A stretch of DNA of 64,000 nt from Micromussa lordhowensis (taxonomy: Eukaryota; Cnidaria; Anthozoa; Scleractinia; Lobophylliidae). Shown here one piece after another: positions 32,315 through 42,724 of this stretch. The position numbers and the translations under genes were made by a program. Positions within the stretch are counted from its first letter, which is position 1. Every line of letters starts with the position of its first letter. The notes under the pieces were generated by a model. It saw nothing but the letters and a program-made list of their open reading frames with translations. It was not told the DNA's origin and made no database searches. The stretch covers positions 2,655,694-2,719,693 of the forward strand of contig OZ026597.1 of NCBI GenBank assembly GCA_964020085.1, given 5' to 3'.

Positions 32315-33017
32315 CTATTGAAACCAAAGGTGGAATTTTAGGGTCTTCTACATTTATCGACCATTCACCACCGAATTTTCCACTGGCTTTAGAGATATCT
32401 ATATATTCGTCACCTGTGTCGTTTATCTCCCTTCCTTTAAGACTACATAGAAGTAATAACAAAAAAGTATAGAGCTTATGTATGTAGTCGAGTGTGTGGG
32501 CTCGACAAATCAGTGACACTTCCAATATAGGGTGTTCTCCTACCTTTCCTTCGAGAAATGTTATCATCATGGCACCATGGGATGAAAGTTAGCCACAAAG
32601 AGCTCGTGTGGAACTAGAAAATGATATGAGGGAGCTGTCTCGACTTCCTCACAATACCTGCTTTTAGAAATGCGTCATTGGGCAGGAGAGAGGTGGAGCC
32701 AATAAGATTTTTTGTCACATGTAATGAGGCAGTGTTCTAAAAAAGGAAATCGTTTCTAGGGAAACAACGACAGGTCATGCAACGGATCATAATGTCGTGA
32801 TATTGTTGTGGCTTACAGCACGACTCAAAAGCCAGGCATTGTTTTGAAACCTGGGTGGAAAATGCGCCATCTGGCAAGACTATAAAGATCTGAATATTTG
32901 CTTTTCGACTTGTAATGTATCGATAGTATTGTCTACCTGAAGTTGTGTTAGCGGAAGTTCTCGGTTACTGTAAACGTGCAAAGGATCATGGATATTTGTG
33001 TGGGCCATGCTTTCCGG

Positions 33018-33095
33018 GTACTTTGAACTCACTTGCGCCCTGAAACACGTGATGTGGCAACGCGTCGTTTCAGGGCGCAAGTGAGTTCAAAGTAC
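33018..33095. repeat. Perfect 29-bp inverted repeat, 20-nt loop
   Basis: GTACTTTGAACTCACTTGCG and its continuation to 33046 are exactly reverse-complementary to 33067-33095. It is probably the core of a foldback element. Confidence 0.9.
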
Positions 33096-33390
33096 GGAAC
33101 TTGATATGGAACGGGCCATTTTCCTGCTCGCAGGGTACTCTTTGGCTGGCGTTACATATCTTCGCTACACAGTGCTGACGAGCCCCAATAAGAGCGAAAC
33201 AGCTGTCCACTGTTGCGATCCTCCTTCGGTTCTTGTCATGTTGGTGTCTCGAAACGTTTTTCACGTAGTATCAGCCTTGCAGGCTATTGTCTTTATACTT
33301 TATGTGGGGGGGGGGGGGGGCTGATCAGGTCTCTTGCAGATCCTACGTTGGCAGCGCAATTATCGTATGCGGTCCCTTGCAGTTAGTCAC

Positions 33391-33741
33391 TCAAAAAAAG
33401 AAAGATTGGTGGTCTAGGTTTTTGGATAGCTTAAATAAAGCGAGGACTGCTACTGTGGGTAATGTAAAATAGATTCCGAGGGGTCCAGAAAAGAGGATGA
33501 ATGTCACAAACTGAACAAGGGTCTTACAAAGCTGCAGTGACAGGCAGACAGATCCCAAAACCTCCAGGAATCGGAAGTCGAGAAGTTTTAGCGCGACAGT
33601 TGCGAATAGCCGATCAACGTGAAAATACTTCACAGTGAAACGTATTACGAAGAAACTTATCTGTTGTTTCCCTGGGTCTTGAAGAGAAGTCTTATCAGTT
33701 GACTTAGTGCCAGAAATTTCCAAACTCAACGACAATTCCAA
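33391..33741 (-). other. Hydrophobic open frame, possible exon
   Basis: 116 codons. The middle and C-terminal parts are strongly hydrophobic (LEVLGSVCLSLQLC, FVTFILFSGPLGIYFTLPTV), consistent with two membrane segments. No family was recognised and no convincing splice donor lies before its stop. It could be a decayed membrane-protein exon or a chance T-rich frame. It lies between the two ART-like genes, on gene 1's strand. Confidence 0.25.
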
Positions 33742-33774
33742 ATGTAGAGCAGAATTTGGTGTAGACTTTCAGAA

Positions 33775-33925
33775 AAGTCCTTCTTCTTGTTTATTTCAGT
33801 ACGAAGGGCTAACGCTCGAAACGTCAGCTTCCGAATCTCTTTACGGTGGCCAATTCACATTATCAACCCAGTTGATAAAACCAAATTATCTTGTAATACT
33901 CCCACCGACGCAGCACCATAGTTTC
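33775..33925 (+). repeat. Penelope-end-like interspersed repeat
   Basis: GGGCTAACGCTCGAAACGTC followed by TTTACGGTGGCCAATTCACA and a phrase ending CGCAGCACCATAGTTTCTTT. I recall this as a common anthozoan repeat tail, and the CGAAACGTC core matches the hammerhead 3' strand. There is no coding content. Confidence 0.45.
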
Positions 33926-34504
33926 TTTAGAAACGTGCCCCCCTTTATTCACGTAGTGGTTTGTTTTTCTGAGTCACACCGGGGGGGTAAATTTTCGTGA
34001 CGTCATCTGTGGGCAACGCTATTGGCATGCTGACAAGCGTGACATTAATAGCACTATTTCTAGGAATCAGTGCTAATAACAATAGCGTGAGTGAGTGATA
34101 CCATTTAAGGTAATAAGGAAGAGAAGCTTAATAAAATCTTGGGAGAAAGGGGATACAAGTCAGAAATCAACTGACGTTGTGAATTGCTGACTGTGCTGAT
34201 AAAGCTTTGTGCTAAACCGACGAGTGATGACCCAAGGTACAATTCTGCGATAAACGTTGACCAAGTGATCCTTTAGCCTAAATTAAACTTTTTGCAGTAG
34301 AACATAACAGCCTTGTTACCCACGAGCTGTGTGCTTTTAAAAACGTATCAAACTTTAAATTCTCCGAAAGACTGAGGTAACTTCCGCTCACTTTGGTTGG
34401 TTTTCCATGGACTGCTTTACTGAATATTAACGTCTATCGGGCGAAGTAGACCGTTAACGATGTATGTACACGTAATTGGATTGATCTAGTGAAAGTTATG
34501 TTAT

Positions 34505-35350
34505 ATGATGACTGCATCCGATGTAACACTAATTCTCGGAGAATTGCGGAAGATTTGGTGGAAGACTCACGATGCTGGTGATAATGAACAAACAGCACAG
34601 AGCCTGCTAGCATCTCTAAGATGGTGGACACAACTGATCGTCGAGAATGTGGCGCCACTTGCAACGCCCGGAAAAAAGCGGGATTATTTTTTATATCAAA
34701 AGAAGACTTTAAATAAATGGTTTATAGAACCTAAACATTCTGAAGTTGGAAGAGGACAGGTAAACATTATTAACGTGGATGAAGAAGGCCAGAAGATAAA
34801 GTGTTATACCCTATCAGTCGATAAATTTCCGCAGGCATCCGACCATTACGAGGTATTTTACCATGGAACAAGGGCCAAAGACGCTACATGCATCATAGAG
34901 GATGGAATTGACTTGAGCAAAGGAAAAGTAAACTTGGACTTCAGTGATAGGGATGGATTTTATGTTACCAACGAATTTGCTGAAGTTTGGCCGAACACTA
35001 CATGGGACCTAGGTAAACCTCCAAGACCTTCTTGTTCTACTGTGCTCATTTACAAAATTAAGAAAGACGACTTGAGGCAGAGTGATCTACGCAGTTTAGA
35101 TCTAACGAAGAACACGAATGAAGCGCGAGAAAAATGGAATGAGGTAGTGAGCACATTCAGAGACGGAAAGGCTACCGAGGGTTATAAACAGGATTTAAAT
35201 GCCGATTATATTGAGGGGCCTCTTTGTGGCAATGTAAAAAGTGCCGAATGTTACACTCCGACTCGAGTTTACCAGCTCTGTGTGAGAAGTGACCGTTGTG
35301 CTGAATTATTTGATAGAGGTCTTCATTCGGTGATTTTTTTTTCCAAGTAG
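34505..35350 (+). CDS. ADP-ribosyltransferase-like protein (DUF3990-type), gene 2
   Basis: A single open frame of 281 codons starts at tandem ATGs (34505, 34508). Residues 1-55 are helical (LILGELRKIWW, LLASLRWWTQLIVENV), shorter and different from gene 1. The ART part follows: FYHGT (His120), DFSDRDGFYVT (Tyr153), EKWNEVVSTFR (209-219), DYIEGP (234-239), and a C-terminal block YQLCVRSDRCAELFDRGLHS. These blocks align in order with gene 1 (KRWHEIV / EKWNEVV; AEKFQQTLHCVIF / AELFDRGLHSVIF), so the two are diverged paralogues. Likely an intracellular NAD-dependent transferase of unknown target. It appears intronless, although an upstream exon cannot be excluded. A broken copy of its 3' third lies at 29547-29829, and the following kilobase is also duplicated inverted at 26524-27443. 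Confidence 0.85.
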   Translation: MMTASDVTLILGELRKIWWKTHDAGDNEQTAQSLLASLRWWTQLIVENVAPLATPGKKRDYFLYQKKTLNKWFIEPKHSEVGRGQVNIINVDEEGQKIKCYTLSVDKFPQASDHYEVFYHGTRAKDATCIIEDGIDLSKGKVNLDFSDRDGFYVTNEFAEVWPNTTWDLGKPPRPSCSTVLIYKIKKDDLRQSDLRSLDLTKNTNEAREKWNEVVSTFRDGKATEGYKQDLNADYIEGPLCGNVKSAECYTPTRVYQLCVRSDRCAELFDRGLHSVIFFSK

Positions 35351-35415
35351 TAAGCTAGCTTTGCTTTGTTTTTTCTCTTTTGTTTTTACCTTTTTTTCTT
35401 TTCTATTCTTGTAAT

Positions 35416-36338
35416 TAATATTGAATAAGTTGAGTAAAAGTAGAGCAGATGTGGATATCTTTGAATTTGGAACGGCTTCTTTTTAATTCTAAAGTTCAAT
35501 TACTCCATGCCCGACTTAATTGCCCTGTCTCATTGGAACATGCAACATCCCACAAGAACTAATCGCTCGTTTTAGACTGCAAACGGTACGTGTCTGCTAT
35601 CCTCCAATACAGGTTGCTTATAAAATTGTAAATGTTTCAGCTTTGGCTAAGTAGCTCAAATTGATAGATTGGCAGACATGTGCTGCAGAAACTTGAAAAT
35701 CCAACAGATTCTTGTCCTTTTTTGGAGTGCAGGGATGGCACAGTGGTGAGAGCACTCACCTCCCACCAATGTGGCCCGGGTTTAATTCCTCAGACTCAGT
35801 GTCATATGTGGGTTGAGTTTGTTGGTTCTCTACTCTGCAGCAAGAGGTTTTACTCGGAGTACTCTGGTTTCCCCTACCCCCCCCCCCCGCTCAAAAACCA
35901 AAACTTGACGATTTGATTTGCGTTGGTTTGTTAATTTCAATGTACAGTGTCCCTGGTAAGTCCTCCAGTGTTAGAAGATTAGCCCTTTAAAAAACTCCTT
36001 TCCTTTCCTTATCACTACATTGCCTTGGGAAACGACTGGTGAAAATAAAAGGAATTAATGAAATTGTTATTTGCAACTTGTGGTATTGGAATCTGGATTA
36101 TGCAGTCGAAGCTGGCCAAATCCTGGACCATGCAAAAGTAGCCGCAAGCCCGGTTGGAACAACGCACATACTCGCTGCCGTTACTGACGCCATCCCACCA
36201 TGCCGAGACGGGACCCCCAAACTGCACCACAATGTGGTAACCTGGCTGTTACATCACTTTTCCTCAAACTTTGTTGGTGGCCATCTTGGATTTGGGGGCT
36301 AGGAAGGGCTAATTTGGAACACTATATACTACTATCAG
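35416..36338 (+). repeat. Right arm of 9-kb-spaced inverted repeat
   Basis: Lies just downstream of the gene ending at 35350 and matches 26524-27443 in reverse. Together with 35072-35412, which matches 29487-29829, it shows that the 3' end of the gene plus about 1 kb downstream was copied in inverted orientation. Confidence 0.85.
35725..36007 (+). mobile_element. tRNA-derived SINE with head
   Basis: The head carries the A-box TGGCACAGTGG (about 35737) and the B-box GGTTTAATTCC (about 35779). The body contains TTACTCGGAGTACTCTGG and AATTTCAATGTACAGTGTCC and ends in CCTTT repeats. It is the same family as 26856-27047 and the fragment at 16977-17020. Confidence 0.8.
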
Positions 36339-36370
36339 AAAAGGGGAAATATTTTTAATGAATAATAATT

Positions 36371-36483
36371 AACAATTACTCCACAAGCACGGTTGTATAT
36401 GAGATGGTACATAGCCAATGAGGTACACAGCACCAAGTTGGCTCTAATCATCTGACATCCAACAAGCTTGTGGAATAATTGTT
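36371..36483. mobile_element. Foldback element
   Basis: AACAATTACTCCACAAGC on the left pairs with GCTTGTGGAATAATTGTT on the right. The inner part resembles the foldback at 38346-38471 (shared ATATGA and CATCCAAC words). Confidence 0.7.
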
Positions 36484-36790
36484 TTCTTAAAATCACTCCC
36501 AAAATATAGCAGACTAAAAAAAATAACGCATACGCTTAACATATTTGTAGAGCATGGTATGATGTCTCCTAACCCATGATGGCTAAGCCAATGAAAACTC
36601 TAGCATTGCATTATCCAATGATCCAGTTTTCAATAATCCCCAATATTCGTGTTGCAAAACATAATTCAAGAATAATAAACACAATAGCCCCCACTGGACT
36701 TAAAAAATATGCTCGCACATTTTAATTTCCTTGAACATTATCTGTTCCTCAAAGCTCACAGTTTTCCTCCAGCATGGAGAGATGGCTTAA

Positions 36791-37596
36791 GGTGGTTCGA
36801 AATAGTTTTATGGCGCGCGCAAACTGGGTTCTAATCTCGCAAATTCGGCATCAAGTCGATCCACGCCACGAGGAACAAAACATCCGGCTACTTTGGCAAA
36901 AATAATAGAGTACTTTGATAAAAACTGATGTTTTAAACACATATTGGTCCCCGAGAAAGGTGAAATCGCCCAATTGTAAGTTGTTTTAGAATCTTGTAGA
37001 ACAAAACATCACAGTACAAAATACTGCCAACTGCGAAATCAACAAGCCTAATCTCGCGCGTGCAGTTGACGCACATGCGCAAATGCTGATCTTGTCGTGT
37101 CGAAATTTTGGAGTTTTTTTATAACTTTAATCGCTCATATTTCCGCTTCCGCTCGGTGGATTTTTTTCATTTTTTCGGTGATTACCAGGATCAATTGGCT
37201 GCATACATAGTCCGATTTTTAAAAAATTCTGTAGGCAGGAAAAAAAATAAGAGAACAATAGTCAAAAAGAGGATTTTTTCTTAATCTACCCTACAGATTT
37301 TTTTTAAACTGAAATATTTTGAAGGTCATTTCTGGTGACATATAATATTGCAGTTTGAGAAGATTCACAGACCAATTTTTTAAAAAAAGACAATAGATTT
37401 CGATTTTAGGGGCTCAACTGAATGCGTCATATGGTTGCTATGGTAACAGGCTTTCTGAAATGAATATGATGTAATGAATCTATGATGTTTCTTTTATTTC
37501 TGTGCCAAATTTCATATTGATACAATGAACCAAACATAATTTAGAAAAGAATTTGTTTAACTTGTCTCGGGAAAATGAAAACTATTTCGAACCACC
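36791..37596. mobile_element. TTAA-flanked non-autonomous DNA transposon
   Basis: The ends GGTGGTTCGAAATAGTTTT are perfect 19-bp inverted repeats, with TTAA directly outside each (36787-36790 and 37597-37600). TTAA duplications are typical of piggyBac and Kolobok elements. 806 bases, with no transposase frame. The interior is T-rich with CGCGCG words near the left end. Confidence 0.85.
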
Positions 37597-37609
37597 TTAA
37601 ATCTAAGAG

Positions 37610-38130
37610 GACAACCCACACACTAGAGGTACGCTGTACGTCAAAATGCAGAGATAGGGACTTGTATGTTTAAAAAAGGCAACATGTGAAGAGAGTACCA
37701 TATCTCCAGAAGGATTGGGTAAACATGTTGAAAGAGGGTCATACGTGTTTCTTTGAAGAGAGCCAACATATGCAGAGAAGACGCACATCTGAAAGAAGGG
37801 ACAATGTGGGAAAGAAGGCTCACATCTTTGAAAAGGGTCTGTTGAGAGGGCCAACATGTCACAAAGTGGCTTATATGCAAGAAGAGGGACACTATCTGGA
37901 GAAGGGGCTTATATCTGAGAAGAGGACTAACATGTTCTGAGATGGTTAATATGTAACAGGGCCAACATTTGGAGAGAGGGATTGTATCTGAGAGGAGGAC
38001 CAATAAATAGACAGTAGAAATGAAAAAGGGTTTAAATCTGCTGAGCAAACTTCCATACTACATGTATATCTCAGTGGGAATGGGGCGACACCTGGAGCGA
38101 GGGTTTATACATGTATCTGGGAAAGGGTTT
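37610..38130. repeat. Decayed GA-rich tandem array
   Basis: Loose repeats of phrases such as GAGAGGGCCAACATGT, GGGGCTTATATCTGAGAAGA and GAGGACTAACATGT. Similar in flavour to 25480-25990 but with ACATGT added to the unit. Open frames on both strands are repeat translations. Confidence 0.65.
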
Positions 38131-38192
38131 ATAGCTAACCTTAGTAAATTCTCAGCTCCCACTATTGCATGTGTAGCTTTTTGATTGGCTAA

Positions 38193-38226
38193 AAAACTCC
38201 GACTATGAGCCAATAGTCGGAGTTTT
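38193..38226. repeat. Perfect 14-bp hairpin
   Basis: AAAACTCCGACTAT and ATAGTCGGAGTTTT lie around a 6-base loop. Probably the centre of a foldback element. Confidence 0.85.
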
Positions 38227-38345
38227 ATGTCATATGGAAAATAGTGCGCCAAGTTTAAAAATTTTCTGCACGAAGTTTTCAACTTCAGCCCTCTATAATG
38301 GCCGAAATAAAAATCGGCGGCAAAACCCGGTTTGAGAATTTACTA

Positions 38346-38471
38346 AAACAATTATTCCATTCGCCCTTGTTGGATATGAAGTGATTATAACCAACTCGTG
38401 CTACGCGCTCGTTGGTTATTTAGGTTATTTTTATCACTTCATATCCAACTCAGGCTCATGTAATAATTGTT
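38346..38471. mobile_element. Foldback element
   Basis: The left arm (AACAATTATTCC..., TTGGATATGAAGTGAT, AACCAAC) pairs with the right arm (GTTGGTT, ATCACTTCATATCCAA, ...AATAATTGTT) around a GC-rich loop GTGCTACGCGC. Some indels between arms. Confidence 0.8.
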
Positions 38472-38494
38472 ATTTATTTCCTGGGATGGGTTTT

Positions 38495-39062
38495 ATAGGA
38501 AAACAGACAATACCCCACTCATACAATTTCAACTGTTTTTTTTTTCTACAAACCCGCTTGTTTACAGATAGATTTTCACGGACGACTACTATCCATCCGG
38601 GTATTTTCTGCAGACGGGCACTATTTAAACAATAGAGTGTTTCTGTTGAGGAACTATCAGCTGATAGTTGCCCTGCGGACATTTGATGTTCTTAAAACAA
38701 ATATTTGTCCGAGATGTTCTTAAAACAAATATTTGTCCGAGAAGCGAAGCTTCGAGGGCAAATATGCTAGTTTTAAGAACATCAAATTTCCAAGGGGCAA
38801 CTATCAGACCGATAGTTACGAGACAAAAACACTCTATTGTCTTTATTGTTCACCACTAAACTTTCTTCCGCGCGCTAGTTCAAAAATCAATCAGACCTCA
38901 ATTGAACCATTTTCAACTTTTTGAGATGAAAGCCGTGAAAACCAAATGAAAACTTTGAATAGGAAAACAGACAAAACCCCCTTCATACAATTTCAATTGT
39001 TTACAGATGAATTTTCACGGACGACTACTATCCATCTGGGTATTTTCCGCGGACAGGCACTT
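38495..39062. repeat. Direct repeat pair flanking a foldback
   Basis: 38495-38622 recurs at 38957-39062 (shared TTTTCACGGACGACTACTAT). Between them, 38629-38841 is an imperfect palindrome (AACAATAGAGTGTTT ... AAACACTCTATTGT) whose centre holds a perfect 28-bp tandem duplication (38686-38713, 38714-38741). It may be one element inserted into or duplicated beside another. Confidence 0.7.
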
Positions 39063-39067
39063 TGCGC

Positions 39068-39260
39068 TGATAGTGTCTCTGTGCGGATGAACACTATCAC
39101 GTCACGTGATCAATTTAAACCAATAAGAATCGGAGAAAATTTAGTGGTGAACTACAAGGGCTGATAGTGACTGTGTCTTTCCACGGATGAACACTATCAC
39201 GTCACATGATCAATTTAAACCAATAAGAATCGGAGAAAATTTAGTGGTGAACTATAATGG
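39068..39260. repeat. 100-bp tandem duplication
   Basis: GGATGAACACTATCACGTCA and about 75 following bases occur at 39085 and 39185, nearly identical (ACGTGATC versus ACATGATC). Confidence 0.9.
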
Positions 39261-39396
39261 CTTATAATGTGCAATGGCTCAGCCAATCAGATTACAGCAT
39301 TTTCATAAGTGTACTAGTAGAATTATACTAAAACTAATTATTATGTGGCTTGTGTTTGTAGCCAATATAACATGCACTCTGATTGGCTATTGGAGG

Positions 39397-39560
39397 CATG
39401 GTCAGACCTCATGGTTAGTGCACTTGACTCCGTTCGGGTTGATGAGCCCTGCGCAAGGACAAGAGCTATATTACTATATTGAAAACGGACGTGCACATGC
39501 ATGGTGCAATCTCATGTGATCCCTTGGCGCCTTGGCGCAGTAGGTAACTCATATAGAATT
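39397..39560 (+). repeat. tRNA-like SINE fragments
   Basis: CTCATGGTTAGTGCACTTGA with GGGTTGATGAGCCC nearby recalls a degraded SINE head. TTGGCGCAGTAGGTAAC at about 39532 is a second A-box-like start with no B-box following. Weak evidence. Confidence 0.3.
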
Positions 39561-39761
39561 CCAAGCAAACTTTGACTTACAGGTAAGTCATTCTCTTATT
39601 TTGAAAAAAATATTAATCTCAAATTTTAGATAGATCTAAGTGGGACCTTTGACTTGATTTGAAAAAAAAAGGAAAAAGATTGATTCTTTGAAACAAAGTT
39701 ATTATTTAACCTCCTACTGATAGCTGTCATAAGTTAGGCAGCCAGTTATAATACTTAATAA

Positions 39762-39822
39762 TTTAATAATAATAATAATAATCATAATAATAATAATAAT
39801 AATCATAATAATAATAAATTAT
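39762..39822. repeat. AAT microsatellite
   Basis: Runs of AAT/ATA interrupted by two ATC units. Confidence 0.95.
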
Positions 39823-40463
39823 TCCTTATATTACACTATTTACGACAATAGCTAATATTTTTCATCTAGTCAAAGAAGAGACCTCATTTGATGTATCCAT
39901 AGTATTGGTATTAAGCTTATTACTAGCTAAACAAAACTTCAACTTAAGCTTATTTTCAGATCGGAGAGCTTACCTTTCAATGCAATCCTGCTTCTCTTGC
40001 ATATTCTCCAAATATGTGAAGCTCGCGTTGGTTTTTCTTCTGGAAAGTGCATTGTCCAATGTTGATACGACGTAAGTTGTGAGACCTAAGGAAGAAAATT
40101 TGCACCTAAAACCGCAGTGGCTGAAATTCTTCAGACTACCGCCATTTTGAATTATTTCTCCTTTTGTAGGGGCTTGGGGACGAAACTAGCTTTTGGAGTG
40201 GGGACTGGACTAGAGAGTACAGTCAGTCTCCGCCTTTTCTACAGCCATATTAGCTTATTTTTAAAGCTCTTATAAGCCTCACATGGGAAATTTTAAGTAT
40301 GCCAAGCCTTCCCTGCCCACCTACCGACCACTCTCAGGCACGTTGTGGCACAGTCCACAGTACTAGGTAAGGGACTGGTCGGTCATAAAGTTCAAGGGAG
40401 GTGGAGGGGGGCGAGCGCAAAGCCGCTTTTAGTACAGTAGTCCCATGGGGACACTACACTACA

Positions 40464-40588
40464 GGCCTGGGTTGTTCGAAAGGTGGATAACGCTTTGCTA
40501 TCCACCGGGTAAGCCACTATCCAGTGGATAGCGTGGTTTGTTTTGTTAACACTTATCCACTGGATAGCGTTATCTAGCCTTCAAACCG
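40464..40588. mobile_element. Truncated foldback (GGTGGATAACGC type)
   Basis: Repeated GGTGGATAACGC, TATCCACCGG, ATCCAGTGGATAGCG and TTATCCACTGGATAGCGTTA phrases pair within the segment. I recall it as a common invertebrate palindromic MITE starting GGCCTGGGTTGTTCGAAAGG. Confidence 0.65.
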
Positions 40589-40690
40589 GTGCACGTCATT
40601 TACAGACTGCAGACCGCAGACTAGAGACTGTAGACTTTTTAATTAAATATTGTATTCCCATTGCCATTCCCGATAGCTAACCGTAAACAG

Positions 40691-40774
40691 GCTAACCTGA
40701 GTGCTATTCAGGCTAACCTGACTGATATTCAGGCTAACCTGACTGATATTCAGGCTAACCAGAGTGCTGTTTAG
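40691..40774. repeat. 21-bp tandem repeat, four units
   Basis: The unit is GCTAACCTGACTGATATTCAG (GAGTGCT variant in units 1 and 4), starting at 40691, 40712, 40733 and 40754. Confidence 0.95.
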
Positions 40775-42175
40775 GCCTAAATAGTCTGCAAATGTCAGAC
40801 ATATACACTTCGAACAACTGAAGCCAGCTCATTATTTTCACCAGTGCAATAATAGAACTCGACACAACTAACCCCTTACCAACGAAGACCGATACATAAC
40901 AAACGATATTTTTAAGAATAAAGCTGTGATCGGTAATTTCTTTATTAAGCATTTTATACAATTGTCTTGGAAACTTTTACTGAAACTTTTGTCCGTCCGA
41001 TCATGAGAAGCTCTATTGATTAATTCGCTCAATCAAGCGAATTAAGGCGGGGGGTAAGCGTGAAGGCTGTTTTGAGGTCGGTTAACACGGCTTTTCTGTC
41101 AATATCTCAGTCACGTTTCAAGCGACACTAAATCTCTCTGCTTATCTCATTTGGGTGATTTTTGGGCATTTGGGAAAGAGATATTTTTTCTCAAAGGATA
41201 GGTTAAATTGAGGAAAATATAAAATGTTGAAGATTTGATGGATTTGGAAAATTGAAATTTGAAGTGAAAAATTAGTAGACGGTGACCAGACAGTCCCCTA
41301 GCAACCAGGGGCTCTCTTTTGCGGTGTCAACTGTCTGGTAGTGTTTCCAACCCATCTTAATCCTAACAATTTCCTTTTTTATATCATTTCAAATTTTACA
41401 CCTATTCATGTTTACTCCCGCCTTAAAGAAATACGTACGTTGGAAATATTATACCCCGTTCACGGAAACGACTCGAAAATTGATACCCCGTTCTCACGGG
41501 CCCATCATTAGGAGCGTGCAACTACCCCATATTCCTATCACGGCGTTTCCACAGACCGATCTTTGTTTAATTTGAATTTAACGCGAATTCAAATCCCCGC
41601 AGAACCTCAGTGACCAATCACAAGCACGGACTTAATTTTTAACTGACGTCATCATTTCGCCAGAAGATTAAAAAGAAAAACCGCCATTTTTCCCTTACCG
41701 TTACGCCCTCATGTAGATCGGAACTGACCTATTTCGCGGGGAAAAAATTAAGAACCATAAAACTAGACCGGTCTACATGCCGTGACATAGGCTTAGTATG
41801 GGAGTTGCACGATCCTAGAGATGGTTGCTTGCCGTTCTAGATCAGGAGTCCCAAAATCACGACCCCGTTGGGCGGCACATACCCTTATAGGTATTGTGGG
41901 GGAGTACCGCCTTCCCACCCCCCCCCCCCCGGGAAATCAACAGCGCAGTGATCACGTAAATGTTATTCTCCGTGATATTCAGTCGTGAATCCTGTGGAAA
42001 ACACCTTACTTTATTTATTACAATTCAATGGCTAAAAAAAAAAAGGAAATTAAGAATACACAGAATAAAAAGCCATAAGGAGGGTTTGCAAAAGAGACAG
42101 AGTCCCCATGCTGGGCAGACCACCACAGAAAAAAAAGAAGAACAGCTACGATCGTCAAAAATTAAAAACACTACA
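40775..42175. other. Stretch without a recognised gene
   Basis: Contains a hairpin near 41290-41336 (CCAGACAGT / ACTGTCTGG). There are two ATACCCCGTT phrases about 40 bases apart near 41450-41500, and a C run near 41918. No gene was seen. Confidence 0.4.
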
Positions 42176-42724
42176 TCAAACTAATCCAGATGTTAAAAAT
42201 TCCCTAACCCCCCTTTTAAAATTAGAGACACTCGTCGCGCTGCGGATTGAATTTGGCAGCGAGTTCCACAAGTCTACGATTCTATTAAAATAGCTAAATT
42301 TAAAAACATCTGTCCGGGAAAACTGTTTTTTTAGGGTTAAGTTATCCCTGCCCCTCAGAGAATATCGATCAGAATGAGAATAAAAATCTATAAGTGGGGA
42401 TATGTCTATATTAACAAAACCATTAAGAACCTTGTAAAAAAACAAGACATCAAAAAAGAAGCGCCTATCCTCCAAAGATAACAAGTTTAGTTTGTCTTTA
42501 CGAGTTTCATAGTCATCGTCAGTTTTGAGAATAAACTTGGAAGCTATTCGCTGTATCCTTTCCAGTTTGTTAATGTTTCGAGCAGTATGGGGTGACCAGA
42601 CAATAGTACAATACTCCAAATGGGACCTTACTAAGGCACAGTACAAAGTTCGTAGGGTATTGACGTCTTTCAGACCTTTACAGGTTCTTTTTATAAGGCC
42701 AAGGATTTTGTTAGCAAATTTTTG
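42176..42724 (-). pseudogene. Non-LTR retrotransposon reverse transcriptase, C-terminal fragment
   Basis: A 183-codon open frame, bounded upstream by TAA at 42725-42727 and without a true start. LYCALVRSHLEYCTIVWSP, then INKLERIQRIASKFI, a central LFFYKVLNG block, and FNRIVDLWNSLPNSIRSA form the typical C-terminal thumb region of LINE reverse transcriptases (Jockey/CR1-like group). The catalytic YADD part and the endonuclease are absent, as expected after 5' truncation. It abuts a Penelope relic on the other strand. Confidence 0.85.

Larger units (their letters stand above)
32315..34504. other. Intergenic region between the two divergent ART-like genes
   Basis: 2.2 kb that should hold both promoters. 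It contains a short open frame upstream of gene 1 (32298-32570, minus), a perfect 29-bp hairpin (33018-33095), a hydrophobic minus-strand frame (33391-33741), a G run at 33306-33320 and a Penelope-end-like repeat (about 33775-33925). I see no clear TATA box. Confidence 0.5.

Noticed and set aside
32298..32570. 90-codon minus-strand frame as first exon of ART-like gene 1
   Set aside because: It ends in its own stop at 32298 just before gene 1's open frame, and no donor clearly joins the two in frame.
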